A program made the translations under genes and the position numbers. A stretch of DNA of 64,000 nucleotides. Source: Saprospiraceae bacterium. Its GTDB lineage: Bacteria; Bacteroidota; Bacteroidia; Chitinophagales; Saprospiraceae. The notes beneath the pieces were generated by a model. That model was given only the letters and a program-made list of their open reading frames with translations, made no database searches and had not been told where the DNA came from. The DNA is taken from positions 88,316-152,315 of the forward strand of contig JAIYAP010000033.1 of the NCBI GenBank assembly GCA_027488935.1, written 5' to 3'. This document shows, in pieces, positions 45,722 through 54,792 of the stretch (position 1 is its first letter; each line of letters begins with the position of its first letter).

Positions 45722-46387
45722 ATGCGTATTTTTTTCTTTTTAGTTACACTAGTCGTAACTGCCGGATTTTTCATTTCGGGGGTTGTGATGCTACTTGCAC
45801 GTGCAATCGGTCAATTGAGTTTGAATCCGCAAAGTGCAGCCTGGAAACGAACTTTGGCAAAATTGCGGGAACGGATTCGCAAACAAGCGGCTAAAAACCT
45901 GGTTCCCTGGGATGCAGAGATGTTGGGTTTGTTGTCGACGAATCGTACCATTATAAAAAAACCTGGTTTTTTTGACCTCTATTCTGAGGGCATGTACGCC
46001 ACCATTTATCAGGAGCCTGTTTTAGTTTATGCGGCGTTAAAAACGGGAAAAACCAGTGTTTTGGTGGCTTCCACTTCCGATCGGGAGTTTATTTTTCGTC
46101 AAAAAGACAAAGAAATTGAAATTTGGCTCAATGAACAACCCTTGGGTTTGTTTGTCGATGGCACCCTGCTGGCACCCGGGCGCGGGAGTAAGTTGCTGGC
46201 ACGTATGGAAGGAGGTACGGAAGCCAGTTTGCCCGTGTTAATTGGCGATAAAACGGCCGCTGCAATCACCAATCCGGAGCAGGCAAGTGGTCCGAATCCA
46301 CGGGCGCTTACCTTGTTGCGCACGCTGGATTTGAATGAAGAAAATGCATTGCTGGCGCTGACCATTTTGAAAATGACGAAATTATAA
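45722..46387 (+). CDS. Membrane-anchored protein of unknown function
   Basis: A 221-residue protein with one N-terminal membrane segment (residues 3-28, MRIFFFLVTLVVTAGFFISG). A basic stretch rich in Arg and Lys follows (WKRTLAKLRERIRKQAAKN), then a beta-rich cytoplasmic or periplasmic domain with no recognised family (MYATIYQEPVLVYAALKTGKTSVLVASTSDREFIFRQ). Orientation is uncertain; the positive stretch after the segment suggests the domain stays in the cytoplasm. Its 3' end overlaps a perfect 14-bp inverted repeat (46352-46406). Confidence 0.65.
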   Translation: MRIFFFLVTLVVTAGFFISGVVMLLARAIGQLSLNPQSAAWKRTLAKLRERIRKQAAKNLVPWDAEMLGLLSTNRTIIKKPGFFDLYSEGMYATIYQEPVLVYAALKTGKTSVLVASTSDREFIFRQKDKEIEIWLNEQPLGLFVDGTLLAPGRGSKLLARMEGGTEASLPVLIGDKTAAAITNPEQASGPNPRALTLLRTLDLNEENALLALTILKMTKL

Positions 46388-46406
46388 AATAGATGGTCAG
46401 CGCCAG
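46352..46406. repeat. 14-bp perfect inverted repeat at convergent gene ends
   Basis: CTGGCGCTGACCAT (46352-46365, inside the coding end of the 45722 gene) and its complement (46393-46406) with a 27-nt loop. It could form a terminator shared by the two convergent genes, although the T-rich flank is weak. Confidence 0.65.
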
Positions 46407-46412
46407 TGGTGC

Positions 46413-46925
46413 TTATTTTTCTGCAGTAAGTTTGAGTTGTTCCAGCCAAATCAACATATCCGTTTCCAGGTCGCGGTTCATTTTTTTCTTAAATAAGCCT
46501 ACTAACCAGCCTTCCATACTTTCTTCCACTTGAATATAGGTGCCATCGCCTTGTGCGCGCAGGTACCAATTGTGAATGGCTGAACCGCCGAAGGTGGTAC
46601 CGCTCCATCCGAATGTTTTATGTGGATCAACCGTGTGCAGGGTAGATTTTATCTTCGCTCCGTTGACCGTCCATTTAAATTTGGCGCCTGGCGTAATTGA
46701 TTCGTTCATTTGCGCTTTGCTGATTTTTGGGTTCCAGTTTGGCCAGTTGTTGATGTTGGTGAGTACCGACCAAACTTTTTCTGGGGTAGCCTGAATAAAG
46801 ATTGCTTTATTTTGTTTTACCGGAGCATTTTGATTGATTTGCATGTTGGTTGAATTTTGCGCATTGCCCTGCATGAGGACTGCAGTGATGAAAAAGAACA
46901 GGTTTGAAATTTTGATGCTTGCCAT
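46413..46925 (-). CDS. SRPBCC (START-like) domain protein, probably exported
   Basis: A 170-residue protein with a short N-terminal hydrophobic stretch (SNLFFFITAVLMQGNA), which may be a signal peptide. An SRPBCC/Polyketide_cyc2 fold follows: IFIQATPEKVWSVLTNINNWPNWNPKI, GAKFKWTVNG, TFGWSGTTFGGSAIHNWYL, ending in a long helix. Such domains bind hydrophobic ligands. It lies 65 bp downstream of a Crp/Fnr regulator gene on the same strand and may be its target or co-transcribed partner. Confidence 0.85.
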   Translation of the reverse strand: MASIKISNLFFFITAVLMQGNAQNSTNMQINQNAPVKQNKAIFIQATPEKVWSVLTNINNWPNWNPKISKAQMNESITPGAKFKWTVNGAKIKSTLHTVDPHKTFGWSGTTFGGSAIHNWYLRAQGDGTYIQVEESMEGWLVGLFKKKMNRDLETDMLIWLEQLKLTAEK

Positions 46926-46990
46926 TTGTTGTGTTGTTTGTTTGACAAGACAAAAGTCGGGCTGTTCCTTTCGGGTGCAATTGATCTAAA

Positions 46991-47572
46991 TCAAGAATTG
47001 CGCAGCAGTTGTTTTTTTCTGATCCGGCTAAAGGTTTCGGGCGTCATACCAAGCAAGGAAGCGAGGTATTGCAAGGGTACCTGGTTGAATAAATCGGGGG
47101 CAAATTGGAAAAACTGGTCGTATCGTTCCTCAGCCGAAAGGGAAAGGTGGGATACAATACGGTCCTCTAAAATGGTAAAACAACGCGCCAGGAATAATTT
47201 TTCGAGGGTAGGCCATTTGGGAATCACGGTTCCAATGCGGGCATAGTCCGATTTATTGATGACCATCAGTTCGCAATCTGTTAATGCTTGCAAGTTCCAG
47301 CGCGCCGGTTTTTCAAATAAAAAACTGGAAATATCGACGATAAAATACCCTTTGCCCGACACCCATTTGGTAACTTCTTTGTCTTCCAATTCAATAAACT
47401 CGCGCACCAGGCCTGCTTGCAGAAACCCTAATTGTTGGGTATATTGACCTGTTTTTAGAAAAAAATCATGCTTTTTGAGCGCCATTGGTTTGAAAAATCC
47501 ATCAATGGCGTTGAGCTCTTGTGGGGTAAGACCAAAAGTGGCTTGTATATATTGGCTAAGTTCGGATTGCAT
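46991..47572 (-). CDS. Crp/Fnr-family transcriptional regulator
   Basis: A 193-residue regulator. The N-terminal part is a cyclic-nucleotide-binding-like beta barrel (FFLKTGQYTQQLGFLQAGLVREF, then KGYFIVDISSFL), and the C-terminal segment is a winged HTH (LQYLASLLGMTPETFSRIRKKQL). The cAMP-contacting residues of E. coli CRP are not obvious, so the ligand is unknown. Bacteroidota Crp-like proteins of this size commonly control stress or small-molecule resistance genes. ATG 47572 gives the standard MQSELSQYI start; the longer frame to 47752 reaches into the divergent promoter region of the sigma-factor gene. The SRPBCC gene follows 65 bp downstream. Confidence 0.87.
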   Translation of the reverse strand: MQSELSQYIQATFGLTPQELNAIDGFFKPMALKKHDFFLKTGQYTQQLGFLQAGLVREFIELEDKEVTKWVSGKGYFIVDISSFLFEKPARWNLQALTDCELMVINKSDYARIGTVIPKWPTLEKLFLARCFTILEDRIVSHLSLSAEERYDQFFQFAPDLFNQVPLQYLASLLGMTPETFSRIRKKQLLRNS

Positions 47573-47736
47573 ATGGAGTATTTTAAGAATAAAAATACAA
47601 AGATGAACATTTGGACCCAACCATTTGGCAAATAATGGCGTAATGGAAACAAGTAAGGCCCAAAACACGTAATTTGTTGCGCACTTCAAATACCATACTG
47701 TAGTGTACTGTCCGATCGGCAGGAACCCAATATTAC

Positions 47737-48297
47737 ATGACGATTGATCCACACTTGCTAAAAACGGCCCATGAGGGCGACCGGAAAGCGCAATATGCCT
47801 TGTACCGCATTTGCTTCCCTATCCTCATGTCTGTGTGTATGCGGTATCGGCGAGACAAACAAGATGCGATTTTGATTTTGAACAATGGTTTTTTAAAAAT
47901 TTTGCAACATCTAGATCGTTACAAAATTAATGAAACCCCATTTGATGCTTGGATTCGGCGTATTATGATCAATACCGCGATTGATGAGTTCCGTCGAGAA
48001 AAAAAGTGGCGTGAACAAACGGTGTTTACCGATGAAATTGAACGCAGTTATTCGGAACATCCCATCAATTGGAACGAAGCGGAACAACGCCTTGATATGG
48101 AACACCTGGAGGCTTTATTGCGGCGATTGTCGCCCGTTACCCAACAAGTATTCAACCTTTTTGCGATAGATGGTTTTAGTCATAAGGAAATTGGCGACAT
48201 GCTCCAAATTAGTGAAGGAACCTCAAAATGGCATGTAAACAATGCCCGCACACACCTACAACATTGGATCAAAACGGAGTTAAATCCGGCATTATAA
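47737..48297 (+). CDS. ECF-type RNA polymerase sigma factor
   Basis: A 186-residue sigma-70 family protein. The N-terminus has region 2 (EGDRKAQYALYRICFPILMSVCMRYRRDKQDA...FLKILQHLDRYKINETPFDAWIRRIMINTAIDEFRR), and the C-terminus has region 4 with an HTH (LSPVTQQVFNLFAIDGFSHKEIGDMLQISEGTSKWHV). There is no extended N-terminal region 1 or 3. In Bacteroidota such factors usually control outer-membrane transport or envelope functions and are kept silent by an anti-sigma factor encoded next to them. Here the next gene (15 bp downstream) is the candidate anti-sigma. First gene of a three-gene operon. Confidence 0.93.
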   Translation: MTIDPHLLKTAHEGDRKAQYALYRICFPILMSVCMRYRRDKQDAILILNNGFLKILQHLDRYKINETPFDAWIRRIMINTAIDEFRREKKWREQTVFTDEIERSYSEHPINWNEAEQRLDMEHLEALLRRLSPVTQQVFNLFAIDGFSHKEIGDMLQISEGTSKWHVNNARTHLQHWIKTELNPAL

Positions 48298-48312
48298 ATC
48301 AGTAGTTTGCAC

Positions 48313-49698
48313 ATGGACAACTTAGACGAATTCATGCAACATAAATTTAATTCGGATGATCTGTCGGATCGTTTTGTTTTCCAGGAAGCGTACTGGGAGC
48401 AGGCCGAACGGTTGATCGTGGCGTCGGAAGCAGCGAAAAAGAAACGCAGGATGATTCTATTCTGGTGGTTGGGGACAGGGTTGTTTTTAGCCATCAGCGC
48501 TGTTGGTTTTTGGCAAACAGGTCTGGAACTTTGGCGTAAAACACCTGCCAAAGCATCCATCGAATATGCTGTAAGTAATCCACCCATAAATGTCGCTACA
48601 ACGCATGGTTCAATGGATATGGCAGGCAGCCTGAATACTGAAGCGCAGGTAACCAATAAACAAACTGTATCTGAAATCTCCCCTGTGTATTCATCAAAAA
48701 ATACTATAAAAAACAGTAAATCAATTCGTTTAATATCTGATAAAAAGGAAAATGTTGGCATCGCACAATTTCATGACTCGAATGCAACTGCGCATTTGCC
48801 GTCAAATCCATCTTCCGTAAATCCAGGCATTGCCCAAACTTCCGGGCGTTGGGCTATGGCTTTCGGAAGCCCCATTCAAGATGAGTCCCCGATGCTACCG
48901 GAAACAGCTGCCACAGAGGAGCATCCTGAAATTATCCAGCTTGTAGCGTTACCATCCTTGTTAAAACCTGTTCAAATTGAGGTGCAACAATCGCCAAATC
49001 CGTCTAAGGTAGAACCACTTGTTGCCGGGTTACCTGAACAAATACTTCAACCACGTGCTATCCGAAAAGGCCTTGAAGCCGCTTTGACCTACTTACCTAA
49101 AGGTGAACAAGGCAGCCGTTGGGGCCTTAATCTGGCCGGATTTGCCGAGTTTCCGATCAAAAAGCACTGGTCTTTGCAAGCGGGTATTGCTTATCGATTG
49201 CAACCCATCATAAACTCGACTTCAGAAATATTGGATTCTTTGGCCGCTGTTGCCGATAATTCCAACAAAGTTGCTCAAACGGTGTCGTACACGTATAGTT
49301 TTGGTTACACCTTAAAAAGCACCGAGCGTTTTGCAATGGCCTTGCATTATATAAATGTACCCATCGCAATCCAATGGCGGCAGCGCGCACTTTCCGTGCG
49401 GGCCGGTTTGTCACCAGGTTTTTTGTTCGCCAGCACCCAAAACATTAAGCAAACGACGGAATCATCGCTTCAAAGTGCACAATCTACGGCCAATCGACGC
49501 GTGCAATTTGGTGTACCTCAAAACTACCGGAGCTTCTTATTGAGTAGTTTTGTAGCAGCGGAGTATAACCTGGCGGGTGCCTGGTCTATATTTGTACAAC
49601 CACAATATCGGTTGATCAATCCGCTGAAACAAGCGTCGGCAAAGTTGGGTAACCGTGATTTATGGTCGATTGACCTCGGTGTTCGGTATATTTTTTAA
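48313..49698 (+). CDS. Anti-sigma-like inner-membrane N-terminus joined to an outer-membrane beta-barrel-like C-terminus
   Basis: A 461-residue protein. Residues 1-55 are soluble and charged, with the DDLSDRFVFQEAYWEQAERLI helix expected of an anti-sigma domain. Residues 56-75 are a single membrane helix (MILFWWLGTGLFLAISAVGF). About 190 Ser/Thr/Asn-rich residues follow, then a strand-rich segment from 255 (GLEAALTYLPKGEQGSRWGLNLAGFAEFPIKKHWSLQAGIAYRL) ending in GVRYIF with a C-terminal Phe, a beta-barrel signal. A protein spanning both membranes is unusual. Start: a TTG at 48307 precedes ATG 48313, which is used. It lies 15 bp after the sigma gene and 6 bp before a lipoprotein gene. It could be a regulator that reads envelope state; this is inference. 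Confidence 0.7.
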   Translation: MDNLDEFMQHKFNSDDLSDRFVFQEAYWEQAERLIVASEAAKKKRRMILFWWLGTGLFLAISAVGFWQTGLELWRKTPAKASIEYAVSNPPINVATTHGSMDMAGSLNTEAQVTNKQTVSEISPVYSSKNTIKNSKSIRLISDKKENVGIAQFHDSNATAHLPSNPSSVNPGIAQTSGRWAMAFGSPIQDESPMLPETAATEEHPEIIQLVALPSLLKPVQIEVQQSPNPSKVEPLVAGLPEQILQPRAIRKGLEAALTYLPKGEQGSRWGLNLAGFAEFPIKKHWSLQAGIAYRLQPIINSTSEILDSLAAVADNSNKVAQTVSYTYSFGYTLKSTERFAMALHYINVPIAIQWRQRALSVRAGLSPGFLFASTQNIKQTTESSLQSAQSTANRRVQFGVPQNYRSFLLSSFVAAEYNLAGAWSIFVQPQYRLINPLKQASAKLGNRDLWSIDLGVRYIF

Positions 49699-49704
49699 TG
49701 AAAT

Positions 49705-50310
49705 ATGATGCAAAAATTTAGTTTCATACTGTTTTTTTTACTGCTGTTCTTTGGTTGTGCAAAGGATTTCAGTGAAAATGTGCAATCTGATATGCCTGTT
49801 TTTACGGCAAATTTCAGTGTGAGCGATTCCAGTTATCAGTTGGTAGCCGGAAAGGATAACTACTATATGTACACCGATTATTATATGGATACTTTGCAGG
49901 TTTTGAACGCGGTTGGTTCCTTTTCTAAAACCACCTGTCAGGATAGTGTATGTCCCAAAACCTTGCGTTTTGAGATACGTAACACTGATTTAAGTGGTAC
50001 TTTTTTTAATGCAAATTCAATCTCGAATATCTCTACTTTTTATCAAGATGATACCCTATTTGATTCTTTGCAATTAGGCAGGGCAAGCATTACTTGGACC
50101 GATTGGCAGGGCATGCAATGGAAGACTAATTCGGGGCAACAAGGATTTGATAGTTATTTTAATATACTATCCGTATCGCCTTATGAATCCAATGAAAAAA
50201 ATCAGGCTACCTACCGATTGGAGGTCAACTTTAAAGGTATATTGTACAATGCATTGGGTGCGTTTATACCTATTCAGGGAGCAGGGGTTATTGCAATCGG
50301 AGTACCTTGA
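49705..50310 (+). CDS. Lipoprotein of unknown function, third gene of the sigma operon
   Basis: A 201-residue protein with a lipoprotein signal (SFILFFLLLFFG|C, lipidated at Cys18) followed by AKDF. The mature part is beta-rich with two cysteines and no recognised domain. It starts 6 bp after the sigma-operon barrel protein and so is probably co-expressed. It may bind the periplasmic segment of that protein or be an outer-membrane partner. Confidence 0.75.
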   Translation: MMQKFSFILFFLLLFFGCAKDFSENVQSDMPVFTANFSVSDSSYQLVAGKDNYYMYTDYYMDTLQVLNAVGSFSKTTCQDSVCPKTLRFEIRNTDLSGTFFNANSISNISTFYQDDTLFDSLQLGRASITWTDWQGMQWKTNSGQQGFDSYFNILSVSPYESNEKNQATYRLEVNFKGILYNALGAFIPIQGAGVIAIGVP

Positions 50311-50324
50311 CGATTTCATCCAGA

Positions 50325-51728
50325 TCAGGAAAGTTGTTGCATGAGCCAGCTGCGTTCTGCCAATTGAGGCGTTGCTGCTGCTTCCGACCGAATCTGGGCT
50401 TTTGCGGTGTTTGTCAGTGGCGCTTTTCGAATCATTTGCCTTACAAATCGAATCAGGTTTTCATAATGGGCTTTATGGTAGCCGAGGTTGGTGCGCCTGC
50501 GCAAATAAATGCTAAAGCTATCTAACAATGCATCCAGCGCATCGATATAGTCGCGTTCATAATATATCCGCACCAGCATAGATCGTGCATCGAGGTTGGT
50601 CAGGCTGTCATCGCCCAAGCTGGCATCGCGCAACAAGGTCATGGCTTGCTCGTAATCGCGCATGCGGAAATAGTACACGGCCAGGTTATACACATACGCG
50701 GCGTGTCGCTCGCGCGGGTGTAAGAAAGGTTTGTAATCCTCTAGAAATTGACGCACCCAATCGAATTGACCCGCCATAATACCTGACGTAGTAGCATTTT
50801 TATAGGTAAATTGTGATAAAATACCGTTTTCAAACAAAGCCTTGTTTTCAATTCCACTTTGATACAGTTCGAAAGCCTGTGCTCGAAAATGTGCCTTTCC
50901 GGCATTGATTTTTCGGATACAGAAATTGAGTGCAATGAGGTATTGTTCCCGGCGCTCGGCTTCGCGGAATTGATGGCCATATTGGTGAATCAGGTTTTTA
51001 GCCTCATAAAATGCATCTTCGTTTTCAGGGTTGTTCAATGCTGCACGCAAACAGGTATATAGCCGAATGCCCGGAATGGCTTGCAGGTCTGGATGGTCTG
51101 GATTTAATTGGATAGGATCGCTTAGGTTGGTTTCGGTTTGTTGTTTCGACAATTGTTTAAAAACGGCGGCACTGCATTGCAAGCGCAATTGACCGAGTAA
51201 ATAGGCTGTCTGACGGTCTGTTGCCATTTGTGCAAAAGGGACTTCCACCACCCGGTTCTTCAACGCAAGATGGTCAAATTTCTCCTTATATAAATGGTGA
51301 CTCAACTGGTAAAACTGTTCGTCGCGGTAAGGTGTGGCCAGCAATGCCGCGTATGCTTCCTCCCAGGATCGCTCGAAGTCGGCGTCCAGGCCCATACGCC
51401 GCAACGCTTTGCATAAATACAATTGCGGGTTGGGCTGATCGTCCTTCCAGGCCTGCCAGGCAAAAAAATCGCGCAATTGTTGCAAAAGCAGCGACATGAT
51501 CAGGTTCATTTTGGCTTCCTGGTAAGGCGTGTTTGGATAAATGGCAGGCCAAACGATTTCCTTTTGCAGTTTTTCCGGTTTTTTCTCCAAGTGTTTATGG
51601 ACATATTGAAAAAGCGCAACAAGGTCTTCCCGTTGGTTAAAAAAGGGCGAGGTGAGCCATTTTTGGAACATATTGCGGTCCTTGGTGCTCAAAGTTGCAA
51701 TATTTTTAAGGAGTGTGCTATGGCGCAT
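50325..51728 (-). CDS. Helical-repeat protein of unknown function (paralogue of 37031-38437)
   Basis: A 467-residue, almost entirely helical soluble protein with TPR-like periodicity and many Arg/Lys/Glu residues. Homologous by pattern to the 468-residue protein at 37031-38437 over its whole length, including a conserved GQFDWVRQFLEDYKPFL segment near residue 300 that mirrors EDFDWAKDFIRDL. The start at ATG 51728 is chosen; the longer frame to 51839 would run into the leader of the divergent T9SS gene. Unlike its paralogue it has a few extra Trp/Cys residues. Not assigned to any family I recognise. It follows the lipoprotein gene convergently at 15 bp with no terminator between. Confidence 0.7.
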   Translation of the reverse strand: MRHSTLLKNIATLSTKDRNMFQKWLTSPFFNQREDLVALFQYVHKHLEKKPEKLQKEIVWPAIYPNTPYQEAKMNLIMSLLLQQLRDFFAWQAWKDDQPNPQLYLCKALRRMGLDADFERSWEEAYAALLATPYRDEQFYQLSHHLYKEKFDHLALKNRVVEVPFAQMATDRQTAYLLGQLRLQCSAAVFKQLSKQQTETNLSDPIQLNPDHPDLQAIPGIRLYTCLRAALNNPENEDAFYEAKNLIHQYGHQFREAERREQYLIALNFCIRKINAGKAHFRAQAFELYQSGIENKALFENGILSQFTYKNATTSGIMAGQFDWVRQFLEDYKPFLHPRERHAAYVYNLAVYYFRMRDYEQAMTLLRDASLGDDSLTNLDARSMLVRIYYERDYIDALDALLDSFSIYLRRRTNLGYHKAHYENLIRFVRQMIRKAPLTNTAKAQIRSEAAATPQLAERSWLMQQLS

Positions 51729-51808
51729 TTGTTTAATTTTTATACAAAAAAACAGTTTATTTGATTGATATACAAATGTTTGGATTAAAATATTTTTATA
51801 GAAACGGG

Positions 51809-51816
51809 TAAATTTG
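51809..51816 (+). promoter_or_regulatory. -7 element for the 51871 T9SS gene
   Basis: TAAATTTG, exact TAnnTTTG match, 55 bp before ATG 51871. TTTG at 51779-51782 lies 26 bp upstream, longer than usual. The TTG at 51814 lies inside this element, so it is not the start. Confidence 0.4.
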
Positions 51817-51870
51817 TACTTGGATACGCGTTGCAGCACCGCGACATTTGTTGAAAAAATAAGCAGTCAC

Positions 51871-54735
51871 ATGAAAAACATCCTTTTTATCCCGTATTGC
51901 ATTGTGCTTTCCTTAATGATCCTGTGCGCTACAGCCTTGCATGGTCAGGGGTGGGTACGCTGGAACACCTTTAATAACATCGCAGAAATGGTTCCGCATC
52001 CAGACGGTGGCCTTTTGATTGCGGATACAAAAAATCAGGGAATTGGTCTTACGCCCTACGTGGTGATCACGCATGTAGATGCAACGGGGAGCATTGTTTC
52101 GGAACATATTCTGATGGATTCTGTAATTGCCTCGGACCTGATCATAAGTGACCAAGGATTGCCGCAGGTAATTGTTTATAATGCAAACACCGCTACCTAT
52201 TTATTTACCCCGTTGCTTTGGAACGGGCAGGCCAGTGGGGCGGGTTTCCAGATTGCTCATTTTTATGGAGCCAATGTTCAATTTGCAGCCTTCCCGGGGG
52301 GCGGGTTTATGGGCGAATTTCTGGATCAGGTTAATATTGCCACACCGCCCACGGTTTTGTCGCTTAAACGGTTTGATACCAGCGGGAATTTACTTTGGCA
52401 GGCTCCAATTGATTCGTTACCAAGCAATTTTACATTTACAAATTATGGATTAGCGGTCAATAGCTTGGGTCAAACGATTGCAGGTATTAAAACAGGCACG
52501 GTTCAAAACCCGAAATACCATCTTACTGTATTGGATGCCAATGGGGATTCACTTTGGTACCGTTCGGACATCGTTCCGATCATCGTGGGTGTTACGGCCG
52601 ACGATCAGTTTTTTTACATTACCGCTGAGCCAAGTCCGATTAATGATTATGTGTTGCATAAGGTAAATGCTTCAGGGTCAATTATTTGGGAGCAAGTATT
52701 AACTGATTTAAGCGCAAATATTGCACAAGGCGATTATTTGACTACACCAGATGGCGGATTGGTGTTTGGCGGGAATGGATTTGGGCTTGGTGTAAGCAGT
52801 CCATTGTTGTTTGTGCGCACGTTGGATGCATCGGGCAACCTGGTTAAGGAAATCCGGCACACCCTACCTGGTTTTTCGGGAAATTTTATCACCGTAAGAA
52901 ATCTTTGCCAGGCCCCCAATGGCGGTTTCTATATGTCGGGCGATGCATTTGATTTTGCCCAAGGAATTACCCTTCGTTTTTTAGTCAAAATGGATGCTGA
53001 CGGGAATATTTATGCCCAACGGATTATTGGCAACCTGTCATACGATGTCAATGAAAACTGTATCATCGAAGCTGGCGAGCAGGGCTTAGAGGGGCATAAG
53101 GTGAAAATTGAAGACCTTGTTTCCGGGATTGTTTTTTACACCAACAGTGATTCGCTCGGGGGGTATGAAGCAGAAACGGATTCTACCCAGTTTGTCGTAA
53201 CGCCTATTTTTTCAAATCCTTATTGGGAAAGTTGTCAAATGGATACGCTGATTGAATTTGGCAGTTCAATCGACACGATTCGCATTGATTTTCCTTTAAA
53301 AAAGGTAGTAGATTGTTCGTTTTTGGAGGTTTCCGTAGCGACTCCTTTTTTGCGGCGCTGTTTTGACAATACCTATTATGTTCGGTATTGCAATACGGGA
53401 ACGGCTGCTGCTGAAAATGCATACGTGGATGTATTGCTGGATCCATATTTAAATTTCCTGAATTCGAGTATTCCGGGCATGGACATGGGCAACCGGCGGT
53501 ATCGTTTTCAGTTGGGCACTTTGCCTTTTGGCGATTGTGGCAGTTTTACGTTGCAAGCATATCTTGACTGCGACAGCACGATTTTGGGGCAGTCGCATTG
53601 CGTAGAGGCGCATATTTATCCGGATTCCTTTTGTTTGCAAAACGGAGCCTGGTCGGGGGCTAATGTGGAGGTAAACGGCGTTTGTCACCCTGATTCGGTT
53701 GAATTAGTGATTAAAAACAATGGAACGGCATCGAATTCTGTGCCCTTGGAGTATGTCATTATTGAAGACAATATCATTTTCCTTCAAGATTTTTTCCAAT
53801 TGCCCGCCAATGATTCGATCATCATTAAGGTGCCCAGCAATGGTTCAACCTGGCGTATAGAGGCCCAGCAGGAGCCATTTTCACCGGGCGACCCAATGCC
53901 TTCTGCGGTGGTAGAAGGTTGTGGTGCGAATGCGGAGGGTAATTTCAGCATCGGGTTTGTATCGCAATTCGGGGAAAACGATGGAAACCCTTATATTTCA
54001 ATAGATTGTCAGGAAAATCGGGGCTCTTTTGATCCAAACGACAAGCAAGGTTTTCCGCGCGGGGTAGGGGACGAGCACTGGATCGAGCCAGGCATTGAAC
54101 TGGATTATATGATTCGTTTTCAGAATACCGGCACGGATACGGCCTTTACCGTGGTTATTCGGGATACCTTGAACAGTTGGCTTGACCCAGCCAGTGTACG
54201 TACAGGCGCATCCAGCCACCCTTATATCTTCCAATTGAGCGGCCAGGGCAATTTGACTTTTACCTATAATGACATTTTGTTGCCAGACAGTACGACCAAT
54301 GAACCTGCCTCGCATGGGTTTATAAAGTTTAAGGTAAAAGTGCGCCCGGATGTTCCTTTAAAAACCCTTATTGAAAATCACGCGGGCATTTATTTCGACT
54401 TTAATGCGCCGGTGATCACCAATACGACCTTCCATAAAGTGGGCAAAGACTTTTTACCGGTCAATACCCAAAAACCAAATAAACAGGAACCAGCACTTGA
54501 AATATTCCCGAATCCGGCCGTGGACCAGGCATATGTAAAAATCAAAGGTTTATCGGCTAATCAAGGTCGAATGGAGTTATTAGACACCCGGGGGAGGGTA
54601 GTGCTCCAGCAAAATTTCAGCGGCGATCGCGTCCTGTTAAACACCAGTAAACTGCCTTCCGGCTTGTATTTTATGCGTGCCTACGATGGTAGCACCTGGC
54701 TTGGAAATGGCAAAATTGTATTCAGCGGCCGATAA
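51871..54735 (+). CDS. Large secreted protein with T9SS type A sorting domain
   Basis: A 954-residue protein. N-terminal signal peptide (ends LHGQG), a large region with WD/beta-propeller-like repeats (D-x-x-G-N-L/I-x-W patterns at regular spacing through about residue 400), then a beta-rich middle. A segment around 730-860 resembles conserved surface repeats (GSFDPNDKQG, RFQNTGTDTAFTVVIRDTL.SWLDP, GIYFDFNAPVITN). The last 75 residues form a type A sorting domain (LEIFPNPAVDQAYV..., SGLYFMRAYDG). It is expected to be exported and anchored at the surface. Promoter 51809-51816 precedes it; the 194-residue barrel gene follows after 57 bp. Confidence 0.87.
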   Translation: MKNILFIPYCIVLSLMILCATALHGQGWVRWNTFNNIAEMVPHPDGGLLIADTKNQGIGLTPYVVITHVDATGSIVSEHILMDSVIASDLIISDQGLPQVIVYNANTATYLFTPLLWNGQASGAGFQIAHFYGANVQFAAFPGGGFMGEFLDQVNIATPPTVLSLKRFDTSGNLLWQAPIDSLPSNFTFTNYGLAVNSLGQTIAGIKTGTVQNPKYHLTVLDANGDSLWYRSDIVPIIVGVTADDQFFYITAEPSPINDYVLHKVNASGSIIWEQVLTDLSANIAQGDYLTTPDGGLVFGGNGFGLGVSSPLLFVRTLDASGNLVKEIRHTLPGFSGNFITVRNLCQAPNGGFYMSGDAFDFAQGITLRFLVKMDADGNIYAQRIIGNLSYDVNENCIIEAGEQGLEGHKVKIEDLVSGIVFYTNSDSLGGYEAETDSTQFVVTPIFSNPYWESCQMDTLIEFGSSIDTIRIDFPLKKVVDCSFLEVSVATPFLRRCFDNTYYVRYCNTGTAAAENAYVDVLLDPYLNFLNSSIPGMDMGNRRYRFQLGTLPFGDCGSFTLQAYLDCDSTILGQSHCVEAHIYPDSFCLQNGAWSGANVEVNGVCHPDSVELVIKNNGTASNSVPLEYVIIEDNIIFLQDFFQLPANDSIIIKVPSNGSTWRIEAQQEPFSPGDPMPSAVVEGCGANAEGNFSIGFVSQFGENDGNPYISIDCQENRGSFDPNDKQGFPRGVGDEHWIEPGIELDYMIRFQNTGTDTAFTVVIRDTLNSWLDPASVRTGASSHPYIFQLSGQGNLTFTYNDILLPDSTTNEPASHGFIKFKVKVRPDVPLKTLIENHAGIYFDFNAPVITNTTFHKVGKDFLPVNTQKPNKQEPALEIFPNPAVDQAYVKIKGLSANQGRMELLDTRGRVVLQQNFSGDRVLLNTSKLPSGLYFMRAYDGSTWLGNGKIVFSGR

Positions 54736-54792
54736 ACTTAATAAAAAACCACCCTTAACCATTTCGTTCAACTTTAAATCAATTCATTCATT

